Shown piece by piece: positions 24,801 to 32,560 of a stretch of DNA of 64,000 bases; within the stretch, counting starts at the first letter, position 1; each line of letters begins with the position of its first letter. The notes below the pieces were generated by a model. That model was not told the origin of the DNA. It made no database searches and worked only from the letters and a program-made list of their open reading frames with translations. Source of the DNA: Halieaceae bacterium (lineage in GTDB: Bacteria > Pseudomonadota > Gammaproteobacteria > Pseudomonadales > Halieaceae); the NCBI GenBank assembly GCA_902623175.1, contig CACNSR010000003.1, forward strand, positions 1 to 64,000, given 5' to 3'. The position numbers and the translations under genes were made by a program.

Positions 24801-26574
24801 CAGGTTCCTCACCCTTTCTAAGCCTCTGCATCGTCTGGTACCGGAATTTGCGGCGCAAAAGGCCACCCGGATCATCCGGTACCCGGCGCAACCACTGCTC
24901 CAATGCCTGTTGCTCTTCCAGCGCTTCGTCAAATTTGGCCATCTGTTCCTGAGTCGCGGCCTCCAGCGCTTCAGTATTCATCTCTTGCGCGTCAGCCGTG
25001 GTGGGATCCTGCTGACCCTGCTCCTGCTCCTGTTCAGATTCTGACTGTTCACTCTGACCGCTATCGCTCTCGTCGCTGTTTTCACCGTCGCTCTGTCCTT
25101 GCTCCCTCTGATCTGAGGAATCCGAGCTGTTGTCGTCCTGAGACTCGCTGTCGTTATCTTCCTCAGACTGATCGCCTTCCTGATTTTCTTGATCCTGCTG
25201 TTGTTCCTGCTGATCCAGTAGCGACTGAATGAAGTCGCGATTCGCGATGGCGTCCTCGGCTTCGGGAGCAAGGCTCAGACTTTCCTCATAGGCACTGAGC
25301 GAACCGCGAAGATCCCCCTGTAGCGCCAGCGAGTTGCCGAGGTTGTAGAGGTTGTCCGACGTTGTCTCGCCGGCGAAGCTCTTCGCCGCTTGATCGTAGC
25401 TGCCAGCCTCGTACTCCGCGACGCCCCGCCAGTTAGGGTCGGAGAACGCGCGCGCCGCGTCTGACGCCTCGCCGGCGCTCAGGTGACGTGCACCTTGCTG
25501 GTCGGGGGTGAGCCACAGGTCATCCCAGCCCGCTGCCTCCGGAGGTGGCGCGTGGGTCAGCAGCACGAGCGCAATGCTGGCCACCACCCCTTTGCGGAAC
25601 GCGGGAAGCAACAACAAAGCGACCAATGCCGCGAGCCAGAAACCCTGGTCCTGCCAGGCGTCCGTCTGCCTATCGAGATCCAATTCACCTTCTGTTGCGA
25701 GGGCATGGCGCTGGGTCAACGCTTCGATGTCCTGCTCATCGAGCCGGACCTCCTCATAGGGCGCGTCCAATTCCTGCGCGACCGCGGCAAGGTGATCGCG
25801 TTCGAGCGCAGGAATCACTATCTCGCCCGAGTTGTCTTTCAAAAAGCCCCCGTTGGGTAGCGGTATTGGCGCGCCGGTCGTGGTGCCGATGCCAAGAATG
25901 GCAAGGCTGGCACCGCTGTCATCGAGGGCTAATCGCACCCGGTTGCTCTCAAATCCCGGCAGCCCATCGGTCATCAAAAGAATATGCCCGCCTTGCGCGC
26001 CCGCAGTCATTAGCAACTCTGCAGCGAGTTCAACTGCGCTGGCGGCATCAGAACCTGGCAGGGGCATTATGGCGGGGGAGAGCGCCGGCATGAGGTTGGC
26101 GATGGTGCGGGTGTCGTCGGTCAGCGGCGTGACGACGTGGGCGTCGCCGGCGAACACTACGAGACCGGTCACGCCCTCCTCCCGGGTATCCAGCAGATCC
26201 AGTATTTTCTGCCGCGCGCGCTGCACACGACTTGGCTGGACATCAGCGGCTAACATCGAGGCGCTGAGATCCAGCACGATGACCAGCGCATCCGCCCGTT
26301 TGATCACCGGCAGCTCCACGCGCTGCAGACTCGGCCCGGCTGCGCCCAACGTCACGAGTGCCAGCAGGAGCGTCGGCATCCAGATCCGTGATCGCTGCGC
26401 TTTACCGCGCTGATCCGGCAGTAGGTGCGGCAGAAGCTCTGCGTCAATGACCTTAGTCCAGTCACCCTGATGCACGCGGCGGTACCAAAGCGCCAACGCC
26501 ACCAATGGGCAGGCGAGCAGGGCCCACAGCAGGTCTGGGCGAAGCAGATGAAATCCGTCAATCACTGCGTTCAC
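24781..26574 (-). CDS. BatB/BatC fusion: VWA domain, TPR and acidic linker
   Basis: A 597-residue protein from GTG 26574, overlapping the upstream stop (GTGA). Two spans flank FHLLRPDLLWALLACP and the RSRIWMPTLLLALVTLGAAG segment. A VWA domain follows with the metal motif DLSASM and MTDG. A third span (FWLAALVALLLLPAF, about 318-332) leads to a TPR-like region (YNLGNSLALQGDLRGSLSAYEESL). Residues 455-530 are an extreme Gln/Glu/Ser/Asp tract, then the conserved BatC ending WLRRVPDDPGGLLRRKFRYQ. BatB and BatC are separate genes in Bacteroides; here they are one protein. It should sit in the inner membrane with the acidic tail in the periplasm or cytoplasm, not determinable here. Confidence 0.87.
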   Translation of the reverse strand: MNAVIDGFHLLRPDLLWALLACPLVALALWYRRVHQGDWTKVIDAELLPHLLPDQRGKAQRSRIWMPTLLLALVTLGAAGPSLQRVELPVIKRADALVIVLDLSASMLAADVQPSRVQRARQKILDLLDTREEGVTGLVVFAGDAHVVTPLTDDTRTIANLMPALSPAIMPLPGSDAASAVELAAELLMTAGAQGGHILLMTDGLPGFESNRVRLALDDSGASLAILGIGTTTGAPIPLPNGGFLKDNSGEIVIPALERDHLAAVAQELDAPYEEVRLDEQDIEALTQRHALATEGELDLDRQTDAWQDQGFWLAALVALLLLPAFRKGVVASIALVLLTHAPPPEAAGWDDLWLTPDQQGARHLSAGEASDAARAFSDPNWRGVAEYEAGSYDQAAKSFAGETTSDNLYNLGNSLALQGDLRGSLSAYEESLSLAPEAEDAIANRDFIQSLLDQQEQQQDQENQEGDQSEEDNDSESQDDNSSDSSDQREQGQSDGENSDESDSGQSEQSESEQEQEQGQQDPTTADAQEMNTEALEAATQEQMAKFDEALEEQQALEQWLRRVPDDPGGLLRRKFRYQTMQRLRKGEEPDESIRW

Positions 26575-27557
26575 CCATAGCGGGGCCTCGTGCCCAGACG
26601 ACTGAGCCAGCGGCTGCGTAGCAACGCCAACAGGCTTGCCAACGTCAGGGCGGCCAGCAACGGCATCCAACTCAGAGCGCGTTTGGGGCGGAAAGTGCTG
26701 GCCTCCTGCTCGACTGGCTCAAGTTCGTCGAGCAGTGCGTAGACCGCCTCCAGCTCTGTCGGCGAGGTCGCCCGGAAGTAGCGGCCACCGGTTGCCTCGG
26801 CCACCGCATTGAGCATGGCCTCATCGACTTCGCTGCGCCCGTTGACCGTGCGGCCCAAATTGCGACTGATGCCGATCGTATAAATCTTGACGTCGAGTTG
26901 TGCCGCGAGTGCCGCCGCTTCCATAGGGTCGACGGTACTGGCGGTGTCCTGCCCGTCGGTTAGCAGAATGAAGATACGCGATGATGCGGGTCGTTCCCGT
27001 AGCCGTTTGATTGCCAGACCCAGCGCGTCGCCGATCGCGGTATCTTCGCCGGCGAAGCCCAGCTGCGCCTCATCTATAAAACGCGTAACGGTGCTCAGGT
27101 CGAAAGTGAGCGGGGCCTGCAAATAGGCGCGCGTGCCGAACAAGATCAGGCCAACGCGATCACCCTGGCGCCGCTCGGTAAAATCGGCGGCGATCGCTTT
27201 GACCGCGGTGATGCGGGGCACAAGACGAGTGCCTACCTGCATGTCCTCAATCTGCATGCTGCCCGAGAGATCCAGCCCCAACATCAGATCGCGACCGTTA
27301 TTGGGGAGTTCAACGGGTTCTCCGATCCACTGGGGCCTCGCGGTGGCGACGATCAGCATCATCCACGTGAGCCACAGCAGCCACCAATAGCCGCGCCCGG
27401 ACCTGATGCTGCGACCGGTGCCAGTGAGACCCCGCCACCTTGCCGCAAAGGGTGCGCGCAGCGCCGAAGGCTGCAGAGACTCGCCCTTACTGAATCGATG
27501 AATCAGCCAGGGTAGGGGGGCGACAGCGAAGACCCAGGGCCACAGCCACTCAAGCAT
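26571..27557 (-). CDS. batA: BatA-like VWA membrane protein
   Basis: A 328-residue inner-membrane protein. The N-terminal span (WLWPWVFAVAPLPWLIH) and a second (YWWLLWLTWMMLIVATARPQW) precede the VWA domain. The metal-ion motif is DLSGSM at about 95-100, with T in the LQAPLT region and LLTDGQDT at about 199-206. A last span (SWMPLLAALTLASLLALL, about 297-314) anchors the C-terminus. VWA proteins bind partner proteins through a metal ion. Its stop overlaps the BatB/C start by four bases and its start overlaps the DUF4381 stop by eight. Confidence 0.9.
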   Translation of the reverse strand: MLEWLWPWVFAVAPLPWLIHRFSKGESLQPSALRAPFAARWRGLTGTGRSIRSGRGYWWLLWLTWMMLIVATARPQWIGEPVELPNNGRDLMLGLDLSGSMQIEDMQVGTRLVPRITAVKAIAADFTERRQGDRVGLILFGTRAYLQAPLTFDLSTVTRFIDEAQLGFAGEDTAIGDALGLAIKRLRERPASSRIFILLTDGQDTASTVDPMEAAALAAQLDVKIYTIGISRNLGRTVNGRSEVDEAMLNAVAEATGGRYFRATSPTELEAVYALLDELEPVEQEASTFRPKRALSWMPLLAALTLASLLALLRSRWLSRLGTRPRYG

Positions 27558-28005
27558 GGGTCACCTCGTGCTGACGGATCCAGTTTTCAGCGGCTTCAAA
27601 CAGATGGCCGCTGACCGGCGAGGGCTCGCGCTGATAGAGCGCGTCGAGCTCAGCAAAGGCTTCCGACGCGACCTTGGGGCAGCTCGATGCGAGAAACTGT
27701 TGCCAAGCTGCCCCGTGAAGCCCCGCGACCTGCTCCTGGGGATAGGCCCTTAGGGCCGCAGCCTTGAGCAACCAATTAAGTTCGTCCGTGCCTGCCTGCC
27801 GTGAGCGGAGCTCTTCGAGGGCTGCCAGCGCGGTCCGTCGGTAGGCGGTCTTACGGCGCCGCTTCCGGAGCCGCAGGAAAACCCCCGTCAGTAAAGTCAC
27901 GCTCAGTGCCAATACGATCCACCACCCGGGCGCCAGCGGCCACCAGCTAATGGCCGCGGGTTCCCGCAGTGGCGCTAGTTGCGACAACATCATTTCCGGA
28001 TTCAT
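27550..28005 (-). CDS. DUF4381 membrane protein of the Bat operon
   Basis: A 151-residue protein with one span near residues 20-45 (WPLAPGWWIVLALSVTLLTGVFL) preceded by the family start (LREPAAISWWPLAPGWW) and followed by a very basic stretch RLRKRRRKTAYRR, which places the long C-terminal part in the cytoplasm. The cytoplasmic part is helical (LEELRSRQAGTDELNWLLKAAALRAYP, split by a short turn). DUF4381 proteins occur between DUF58 and BatA genes in gammaproteobacteria; function unknown. It overlaps both neighbours by four to eight bases. Confidence 0.87.
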   Translation of the reverse strand: MNPEMMLSQLAPLREPAAISWWPLAPGWWIVLALSVTLLTGVFLRLRKRRRKTAYRRTALAALEELRSRQAGTDELNWLLKAAALRAYPQEQVAGLHGAAWQQFLASSCPKVASEAFAELDALYQREPSPVSGHLFEAAENWIRQHEVTHA

Positions 28006-28940
28006 CGTGGGGGAAATACCGTCAGTAACTGTTTTAACGGATCTTGATGCGTCTGCAGCGGTAGCAGCGGGATGCGGAGCTCCCGGAGACGTTTGGTCAG
28101 CTGTGCGAGACGGCTTTGATAATCCGCCTCGTACGCCTCCCGTGCGCCGGTCACACTGGTGTCCAGCTGGGAGTGCGTGACGCCATCGGTCACCGCATAA
28201 AAACCTGCTTGAGGGAGGCTGGCTTCCAGCGTATCGCCCACTGCGACGGCCACGATCTGTGTTGCGCGCGCCAAGCGCCTGAGGGGCGCGAGATGTTCCT
28301 CCTCGAAGAGGTCGTGGAAGTCACTGATGAGAAAGATCCGCGTACCTGCGCGTGCGATTCGCTCCAGTTGCTCCAGCAGATTGCCGAGATTTTGTGTGAC
28401 TGCGCCGTCTGCGGCAGGGAGCCCCTCGGCCACCAAATCTTTGATCATATTCAGCACCGCATGCTGACTTCGCTTGGGTCGCGTGTCGTGCAGGCTGTCG
28501 TCCCCTAGTACTGCGCCGCCGATGCGCTCGCCGGCCTGTAGGCCAGACCACAGCGCTAAAGCGCCCACATGGGCCGCCATCACCGATTTGAAACACCGGG
28601 TGGCACCAAACTTCATGGGCGAACGCTGATCTACTGCCACCAAAATGGGCTGTTCTCTGTCCTCGTGAAAGAGCTTGGTGTGGGGAGTGCCCGAGCGCGC
28701 TGTGACGCGCCAGTCGATCGCGCGGACGTCGTCTCCGGCCGCGTAGGCGCGTACCTCATCAAATTCGACGCCACGGCCTCGTTGGCGGGAGCGGCGCATG
28801 CCCGCAAGGTTGGCGAGTGCACGGGTCTGGCCAGTGACATCGATGAACCGCGCCGCGAATCGGGTGGCGATCAGGCACTCCGCGGTGACTACGGCACCAC
28901 GAGGCCCGGTCATCACTTTGCTACTGTCTTTGTCAGGCAA
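28002..28940 (-). CDS. DUF58 protein of the Bat operon
   Basis: A 312-residue cytoplasmic protein with a VWA-like fold. The DUF58 signature is clear: GRGVEFDEVRAYAAGDDVRAIDWRVTARS at about 55-83, then TKLFHEDREQPILVAVDQRSPM. The metal-binding Asp-x-Ser pattern reads VDQRS. The region RIFLISDFHDLF corresponds to the LISD motif of VWA-like domains. DUF58 proteins are always tied to MoxR ATPases and are thought to be their partners. It overlaps the moxR end by eight bases. Confidence 0.9.
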   Translation of the reverse strand: MPDKDSSKVMTGPRGAVVTAECLIATRFAARFIDVTGQTRALANLAGMRRSRQRGRGVEFDEVRAYAAGDDVRAIDWRVTARSGTPHTKLFHEDREQPILVAVDQRSPMKFGATRCFKSVMAAHVGALALWSGLQAGERIGGAVLGDDSLHDTRPKRSQHAVLNMIKDLVAEGLPAADGAVTQNLGNLLEQLERIARAGTRIFLISDFHDLFEEEHLAPLRRLARATQIVAVAVGDTLEASLPQAGFYAVTDGVTHSQLDTSVTGAREAYEADYQSRLAQLTKRLRELRIPLLPLQTHQDPLKQLLTVFPPR

Positions 28941-29889
28941 CGGGGATGCGCTCGATCAATCGCTCGATAATCTGATCGCTCGTGACGCCTGCTGCTTCTG
29001 CCTCGAAGGACACGATGAGCCGGTGTCGCAGGCAATCGAGCGCCACGGCCTGCACGTCGTCTGGGCTGACGTAATCGCGCCCTGCAATCCACGCGTTGGC
29101 GCGGGCGCAGCGATCCAGTGCGATGGTCGCCCGCGGGCTGGCCCCGTATTCCAGCCAGCCGGCCAGCTCACTGTCATAGTGGTCTGGCTTGCGTGTGCCG
29201 ACAATCAGCTGGATGATGTATTCCTCTACGGCTTCCGCCATATGGATGTCCAACACTGCTTTTCGCGCGGAGAAAATGTCAGCCTGCGAGACGGTGCTCT
29301 CGGGTCGGCTGTGAGTGCCACCGGCTTCACTTCGCGCTAATCGCAGAATAGCCTGCTCCGCCCCCGCATCCGGGTAGGAAACCCGAACATGCATGAGAAA
29401 TCGATCCAGCTGTGCTTCAGGGAGTGGGTAAGTGCCCTCCTGTTCGATCGGGTTCTGGGTCGCCATCACCAGAAACAGCGACGGCAGCTCATAGGTCTGA
29501 CTGCCAATGCTCACCTGACGTTCGGCCATGGCCTCCAGCAGCGCGGACTGTACTTTGGCAGGGGCGCGGTTGATTTCGTCGGCCAGTACCAGGTTGTTGA
29601 AGATTGGGCCTTGTTGAAATTCAAACGCGCCTGTTTGCGGGCGAAAAATGTCGGTACCCGTGATGTCGCCGGGCAGCAGATCAGGCGTGAACTGGATGCG
29701 GTGGAAACTGCCTTCAATCCCCTCGGCCATCTCTTTAATCGCCCGGGTTTTGGCCAGACCAGGTGCGCCCTCGACCAGTAGATGCCCGTTGGCCAGCAGT
29801 GCCAGCATGAGCTTGTGAATCAGATCTTGCTGGCCAACAATTTGTTGTCCCAGCCAGTTTTCGAGGTTCGCGAGGAGTTGGTAATTCAC
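28933..29889 (-). CDS. MoxR family AAA+ ATPase
   Basis: A 318-residue chaperone-like ATPase and first gene of the Bat operon. Walker A is GAPGLAKT at 41-48 and Walker B is LVLADEIN at about 100-107. Sensor-1 is ATQNPIEQEGTYPLPEAQLDRF at about 143-164, and the lid domain includes GASPRATIALDRCARANA. MoxR enzymes are believed to load or activate the VWA proteins encoded next to them. The upstream 108 bases hold two inverted repeats that may be regulatory. Confidence 0.94.
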   Translation of the reverse strand: MNYQLLANLENWLGQQIVGQQDLIHKLMLALLANGHLLVEGAPGLAKTRAIKEMAEGIEGSFHRIQFTPDLLPGDITGTDIFRPQTGAFEFQQGPIFNNLVLADEINRAPAKVQSALLEAMAERQVSIGSQTYELPSLFLVMATQNPIEQEGTYPLPEAQLDRFLMHVRVSYPDAGAEQAILRLARSEAGGTHSRPESTVSQADIFSARKAVLDIHMAEAVEEYIIQLIVGTRKPDHYDSELAGWLEYGASPRATIALDRCARANAWIAGRDYVSPDDVQAVALDCLRHRLIVSFEAEAAGVTSDQIIERLIERIPVA

Positions 29890-29914
29890 AGATCAGGCCT
29901 TCGTTACTGCGGTG

Positions 29915-29936
29915 TCAGAAATAGCGTCATTTCTGA
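29915..29936. promoter_or_regulatory. Inverted repeat upstream of the MoxR operon
   Basis: TCAGAAAT, six-base centre, ATTTCTGA: eight perfect pairs, 26 bases upstream of the moxR start codon on its 5' side. Position and symmetry fit an operator or a leader hairpin. A second wider inverted pair CCTGAAC (29948-29954) and GTTCAGG (29984-29990) encloses the rmf terminator. Confidence 0.4.
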
Positions 29937-29958
29937 CCATTACAAGGCCTGAACGTTC

Positions 29959-29981
29959 AAAAAACTCCTGTTGACTACAGG
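29959..29981 (-). terminator. Rho-independent terminator of rmf
   Basis: Minus strand: CCTGT, loop AGTCA, ACAGG, then AG and six T. It begins 17 bases after the rmf stop and should separate rmf from the Bat operon on the same strand. Confidence 0.7.
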
Positions 29982-29997
29982 GTGTTCAGGCGAGTGG

Positions 29998-30201
29998 TCA
30001 GAAACCTGACAATTTATAGCATGTCAGAGCGTCTGTGAGGCCCTCTCGCCAGTCGTTTCGTCCTTCGTGCCAACCTTCCAGCCACTTGCTACGCGCTGAA
30101 CCTGTTAAGAAGGGGCAGTTTTCCTTGGAGCGGCCGGCGAGGCCGAGTTGATAGCCTTTGTCAAAGGCGCGTTGGATACGGTCTCGCTTGAGTCTTTTCA
30201 T
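29998..30201 (-). CDS. rmf: Ribosome modulation factor Rmf
   Basis: A 67-residue basic protein that binds 70S ribosomes and converts them to inactive 100S dimers in stationary phase. The N-terminal MKRLKRDRIQRAFDKGYQLG, GRSKENCPF and RSKWLEGWHEGR segments match the E. coli protein almost position by position; E. coli Rmf is 55 residues, so this one has a C-terminal extension of about 12. AAGGGAGAA before the ATG is a strong ribosome site. It is a monocistronic gene with its own terminator. rmf is otherwise known from gammaproteobacteria and supports that placement. Confidence 0.95.
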   Translation of the reverse strand: MKRLKRDRIQRAFDKGYQLGLAGRSKENCPFLTGSARSKWLEGWHEGRNDWREGLTDALTCYKLSGF

Positions 30202-30442
30202 AGGTTCTCCCTTTGCTGGTGGAGTCCGCCAAGTGCAGAGAGAGGGTGTCTCCCGGCAAATCGCGCAGCCTCACCGTGGTGTGGGGTCCGGGAAAGGGCT
30301 GGCGACCAGCCTTGTCGTGGCGTGACACCGAGTGCGCTTCAGTGTCAGGGCGACCCGTTGTCCCCCTATGTGCGTTGCCCGCATCGGATTGGAGGATTGC
30401 TGTCGCTGTCGCCGGGAAAGAGGCTCCGATGAAACAGTAGCG

Positions 30443-30474
30443 CGACACCGAGCCACTGTCGAAAACTCTTTTTT
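30443..30474 (+). terminator. Candidate terminator inside the rmf upstream region
   Basis: CGACA, eight-base loop, TGTCG, then AAAACTC and six T. The A-rich gap between stem and T-run weakens it. If real, it would end an unannotated plus-strand transcript such as a small RNA. Confidence 0.3.
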
Positions 30475-30663
30475 CATCAGCATCGATTGCCTTCAGTCGT
30501 TCAGGGCATAAGTCAATGCTCACGGGGCTTTCGGCGATCCCATATCGTCGAGGGTCGGTGGCGGTGGGACGCATTTTTTTCGGGACTGTGAGCGCACTGT
30601 CGTTTGCTCTGAACTGGCGTAGCGAGGTAGGGGCGGAAGGAGCGAGAGAGGGGCGATTTTTCC

Positions 30664-30693
30664 TTGACCACGGTGATCCGGGCTGACTATCGG
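30664..30693 (+). promoter_or_regulatory. Candidate promoter for the DUF3429 gene
   Basis: TTGACC, 18-base spacer, TATCGG. The -35 box is good, the -10 weak. It would start a leader of about 100 bases containing the hairpins at 30751-30789. Confidence 0.35.
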
Positions 30694-30750
30694 GGCGTAG
30701 AGTTTTCAACCGGACGATCGACTCTCCGGCCAAGCCATCTTCCCCCAGGT

Positions 30751-30789
30751 GGCAAATTCTTGCCCCGGTCTCTGACCGGGGTTTTTTTT
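30751..30789 (+). terminator. Leader terminator with overlapping alternative hairpin
   Basis: CCCCGGTC (30763-30770), loop TCT, GACCGGGG (30774-30781), then eight T: a near-ideal intrinsic terminator. It ends one base before the GGAGG ribosome site (30790-30794) of the following gene, whose ATG is at 30801. An upstream hairpin GGCAA-ATTC-TTGCC (30751-30764) shares CC at 30763-30764 with the terminator stem. This is the layout of an attenuator, or else a terminator for an unseen upstream transcript. Confidence 0.85.
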
Positions 30790-30800
30790 GGAGGCGCGTT

Positions 30801-31232
30801 ATGCAGAATCGCACCGTGATGCTGGGACTGGGTTACGCCGGCTTGCTGCCTTTTTACGGCTTTTTGGTGGGTGCGTGGCTGCTCTCGGATTGGCCGGGAG
30901 CTGTTTCCGTTCAGGGGTTTGTCATCTACTCTCTGGGTATTCTCTGTTTTCTTGGAGGCACGCTTTGGGGCCGGGCCCAATCCGTTGAGGAGCCACTTAT
31001 GGCGAGACTGCTAATCAGTAACGGCATCGTACTGTTTGCCGTAGCTGCGGTCTTAACAGCCAAAGCGTGGTTGGCAGCGGTGGCCTTGATGGGGGGGTAT
31101 CTGGCGTTACTCTGGTACGAACGAGGTGTAGACAGCTTGCCGGCGTGGTACGCCGTTATGAGACGAAATTTAACGCTGGGGGTGGTGTTGGCCCATGGAC
31201 TGTTTTTCGCCCAACAGTCACTTCAGGCCTAG
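30801..31232 (+). CDS. DUF3429 membrane protein
   Basis: A 143-residue inner-membrane protein with four or five spans and the DUF3429 start LGYAGLLPFYGF. Spans lie near 8-28, 38-58 (FVIYSLGILCFLGGTLWGRA), 68-85 and 88-106, with a last one near 122-140. Function of the family is unknown. GGAGG lies six bases before the ATG, directly after a strong terminator T-run, so expression is probably controlled by transcript read-through. It converges with mobA, the two stop codons being two bases apart. Confidence 0.8.
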   Translation: MQNRTVMLGLGYAGLLPFYGFLVGAWLLSDWPGAVSVQGFVIYSLGILCFLGGTLWGRAQSVEEPLMARLLISNGIVLFAVAAVLTAKAWLAAVALMGGYLALLWYERGVDSLPAWYAVMRRNLTLGVVLAHGLFFAQQSLQA

Positions 31233-31234
31233 AT

Positions 31235-31798
31235 CTAGGGGGAAATCGAGGCGGGCAGGTCCGCATCCTTGAGCCAGGCAGTGTCGACTGGAATGGATCG
31301 CGCGCCGACTTTCTCCAGCAGCCCGGTGATTTTGCGGCATCCCTCGTCAAGTAGAGCCCCACAGGCAGCCAGCGCGTCGACATGTAGCCTTAGACAGGGA
31401 GAGTGCCGACCCTCCGTATCGGTCAAAAAAATGGCAGTGTCATCCTGTTGCCACTCTGTTTCGAGCGTGGCGATGACCTGCGCCGGTGCGCCGATCAAAT
31501 CTACTGGCAGTATCATCAGCGTGGGATAGATAGCCGCAGACAGCAAAGCAGTGATGCCTGCACAGGGCCCTTGATCGGCAACAGACTCGCACAGCACCCG
31601 GTCAGCAAAATGCTGGTAGAAGTAGGGGTGACCTCGGCAGCAGATCAGGACCTCTCCAGCGCCTCGGGGGCGCGGCGCTAATATCCCGGCTACCAGCGGG
31701 CGTCCCCGATGCGCGATGAGGCCCTTGTCACGCCCACCCCATCGAGCTCCCCGACCGCCGGCCAAAATACCCAAGCTGTAAGCTCCCTCTGCATTCAA
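31235..31798 (-). CDS. mobA: Molybdenum cofactor guanylyltransferase MobA
   Basis: Transfers GMP from GTP to molybdopterin, forming the MGD cofactor needed by DMSO-reductase-type enzymes such as the molybdo-enzyme at 14.5-16.6 kb. It has 187 residues. The nucleotide loop GILAGGRGARWGGRDKGL is at about 9-27, and the PVDLIGAP segment carries the metal-binding Asp region (about 98-105). HSPCLRLHVDAL and the DAD/CRKITGLLEKVGA segments are also typical. It is divergent from tsaB with a 48-base shared promoter region. Confidence 0.9.
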   Translation of the reverse strand: MNAEGAYSLGILAGGRGARWGGRDKGLIAHRGRPLVAGILAPRPRGAGEVLICCRGHPYFYQHFADRVLCESVADQGPCAGITALLSAAIYPTLMILPVDLIGAPAQVIATLETEWQQDDTAIFLTDTEGRHSPCLRLHVDALAACGALLDEGCRKITGLLEKVGARSIPVDTAWLKDADLPASISP

Positions 31799-31846
31799 AG
31801 TTTAGTCCCTCTATGGGATCATCGACGCTCAGTCTGACTATAGCTC

Positions 31847-32560
31847 ATGCCGCCTATGTCGCGTGTTCTGGCAGTCGATACCGCCACTGATGCCTGCACT
31901 CTCGCTTTGTATGATGAGGGAGAGGTGTGTGGGCGCCATGAAATCGTGGCGCGTGCCCACAATCACCACATTTTGGGAATGTTGTCTGCGATTTTAGAGG
32001 GCAGGGCGCTAGTCGATGCCGCAGATATCATTGCCTGTGGCGTAGGGCCGGGATCTTTCACCGGCCTGCGTGTCGCAGTGAGTGTCGCGCAGGGATTGGC
32101 CTGGTCACAGGACATGCCTGTTCACGGCTTCTGCTCTCTTACCGCTCAGGGGCATGTCGCTGGGTATCAATGCCTCCTGAAAGACGGTGACCGCGTCCTC
32201 TCCACCATTGACGCCCAGATAGATCAGTTTTATGGACTCTGGGGTCAGTGGCGTGATGGTGTATTCGTCGCCGATGGTGAGGCGTTTGTGTGTGCACCGG
32301 AGGACTTGCTAGCGGTATCGTCGAGCCCGGCGACCGTAGTGATCGGATCCGGGGCGCGGTATCAGGAGCGCATCCCCAAAGAGCTCACGTCTGCGTCCCA
32401 ATGGCTGCCGGAGGTGACACCGGACGCCCGCGTCATGGCCGAGCTCTTGGGTGGGGGAGCGCTGGCACTGCAGCCCGAGCCCGCTCACACGCTGTCGCCA
32501 CAGTATGTTCAGCGCGACATTGGCTGGAAGAAATTGTCGGAGCAGGGCCGCCGTGACTGA
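31847..32560 (+). CDS. tsaB: tRNA threonylcarbamoyladenosine synthesis protein TsaB
   Basis: Non-catalytic partner of TsaD in making t6A37 in tRNAs that read ANN codons. It has 237 residues from ATG 31847; ATG 31856 (residue 4) may be the true start. Typical marks are VLAVDTATDACTLAL at 7-21, CGVGPGSFTGLRVAVSVAQGLAW (about 64-86) and STIDAQIDQFYGLW. YVQRDIGWKK near the end is the common C-terminal motif (YxR). The stop overlaps the uppP start by eight bases. Confidence 0.93.
   Translation: MPPMSRVLAVDTATDACTLALYDEGEVCGRHEIVARAHNHHILGMLSAILEGRALVDAADIIACGVGPGSFTGLRVAVSVAQGLAWSQDMPVHGFCSLTAQGHVAGYQCLLKDGDRVLSTIDAQIDQFYGLWGQWRDGVFVADGEAFVCAPEDLLAVSSSPATVVIGSGARYQERIPKELTSASQWLPEVTPDARVMAELLGGGALALQPEPAHTLSPQYVQRDIGWKKLSEQGRRD

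Larger units (their letters stand above)
30202..30760. other. Long intergenic stretch with hairpins, no clear gene
   Basis: About 560 bases between divergent rmf and the DUF3429 gene. Frames of 65-75 codons exist on both strands, but their peptides look like random GC-rich translation. Visible structure: a perfect hairpin GGCTGG-CGA-CCAGCC at 30297-30311, and CGACA/TGTCG at 30443-30461 followed eight bases later by six T (30469-30474). The two hairpins could bracket a small RNA on the plus strand. A possible promoter for the downstream gene is TTGACC (30664-30669), 18 bases, TATCGG (30688-30693). The rmf promoter must also lie here. Confidence 0.4.

Noticed and set aside
30161-30814. Minus-strand frame of 217 codons upstream of and overlapping the rmf start
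   Set aside because: No ribosome site, composition like random translation, and it runs through the strong plus-strand terminator.
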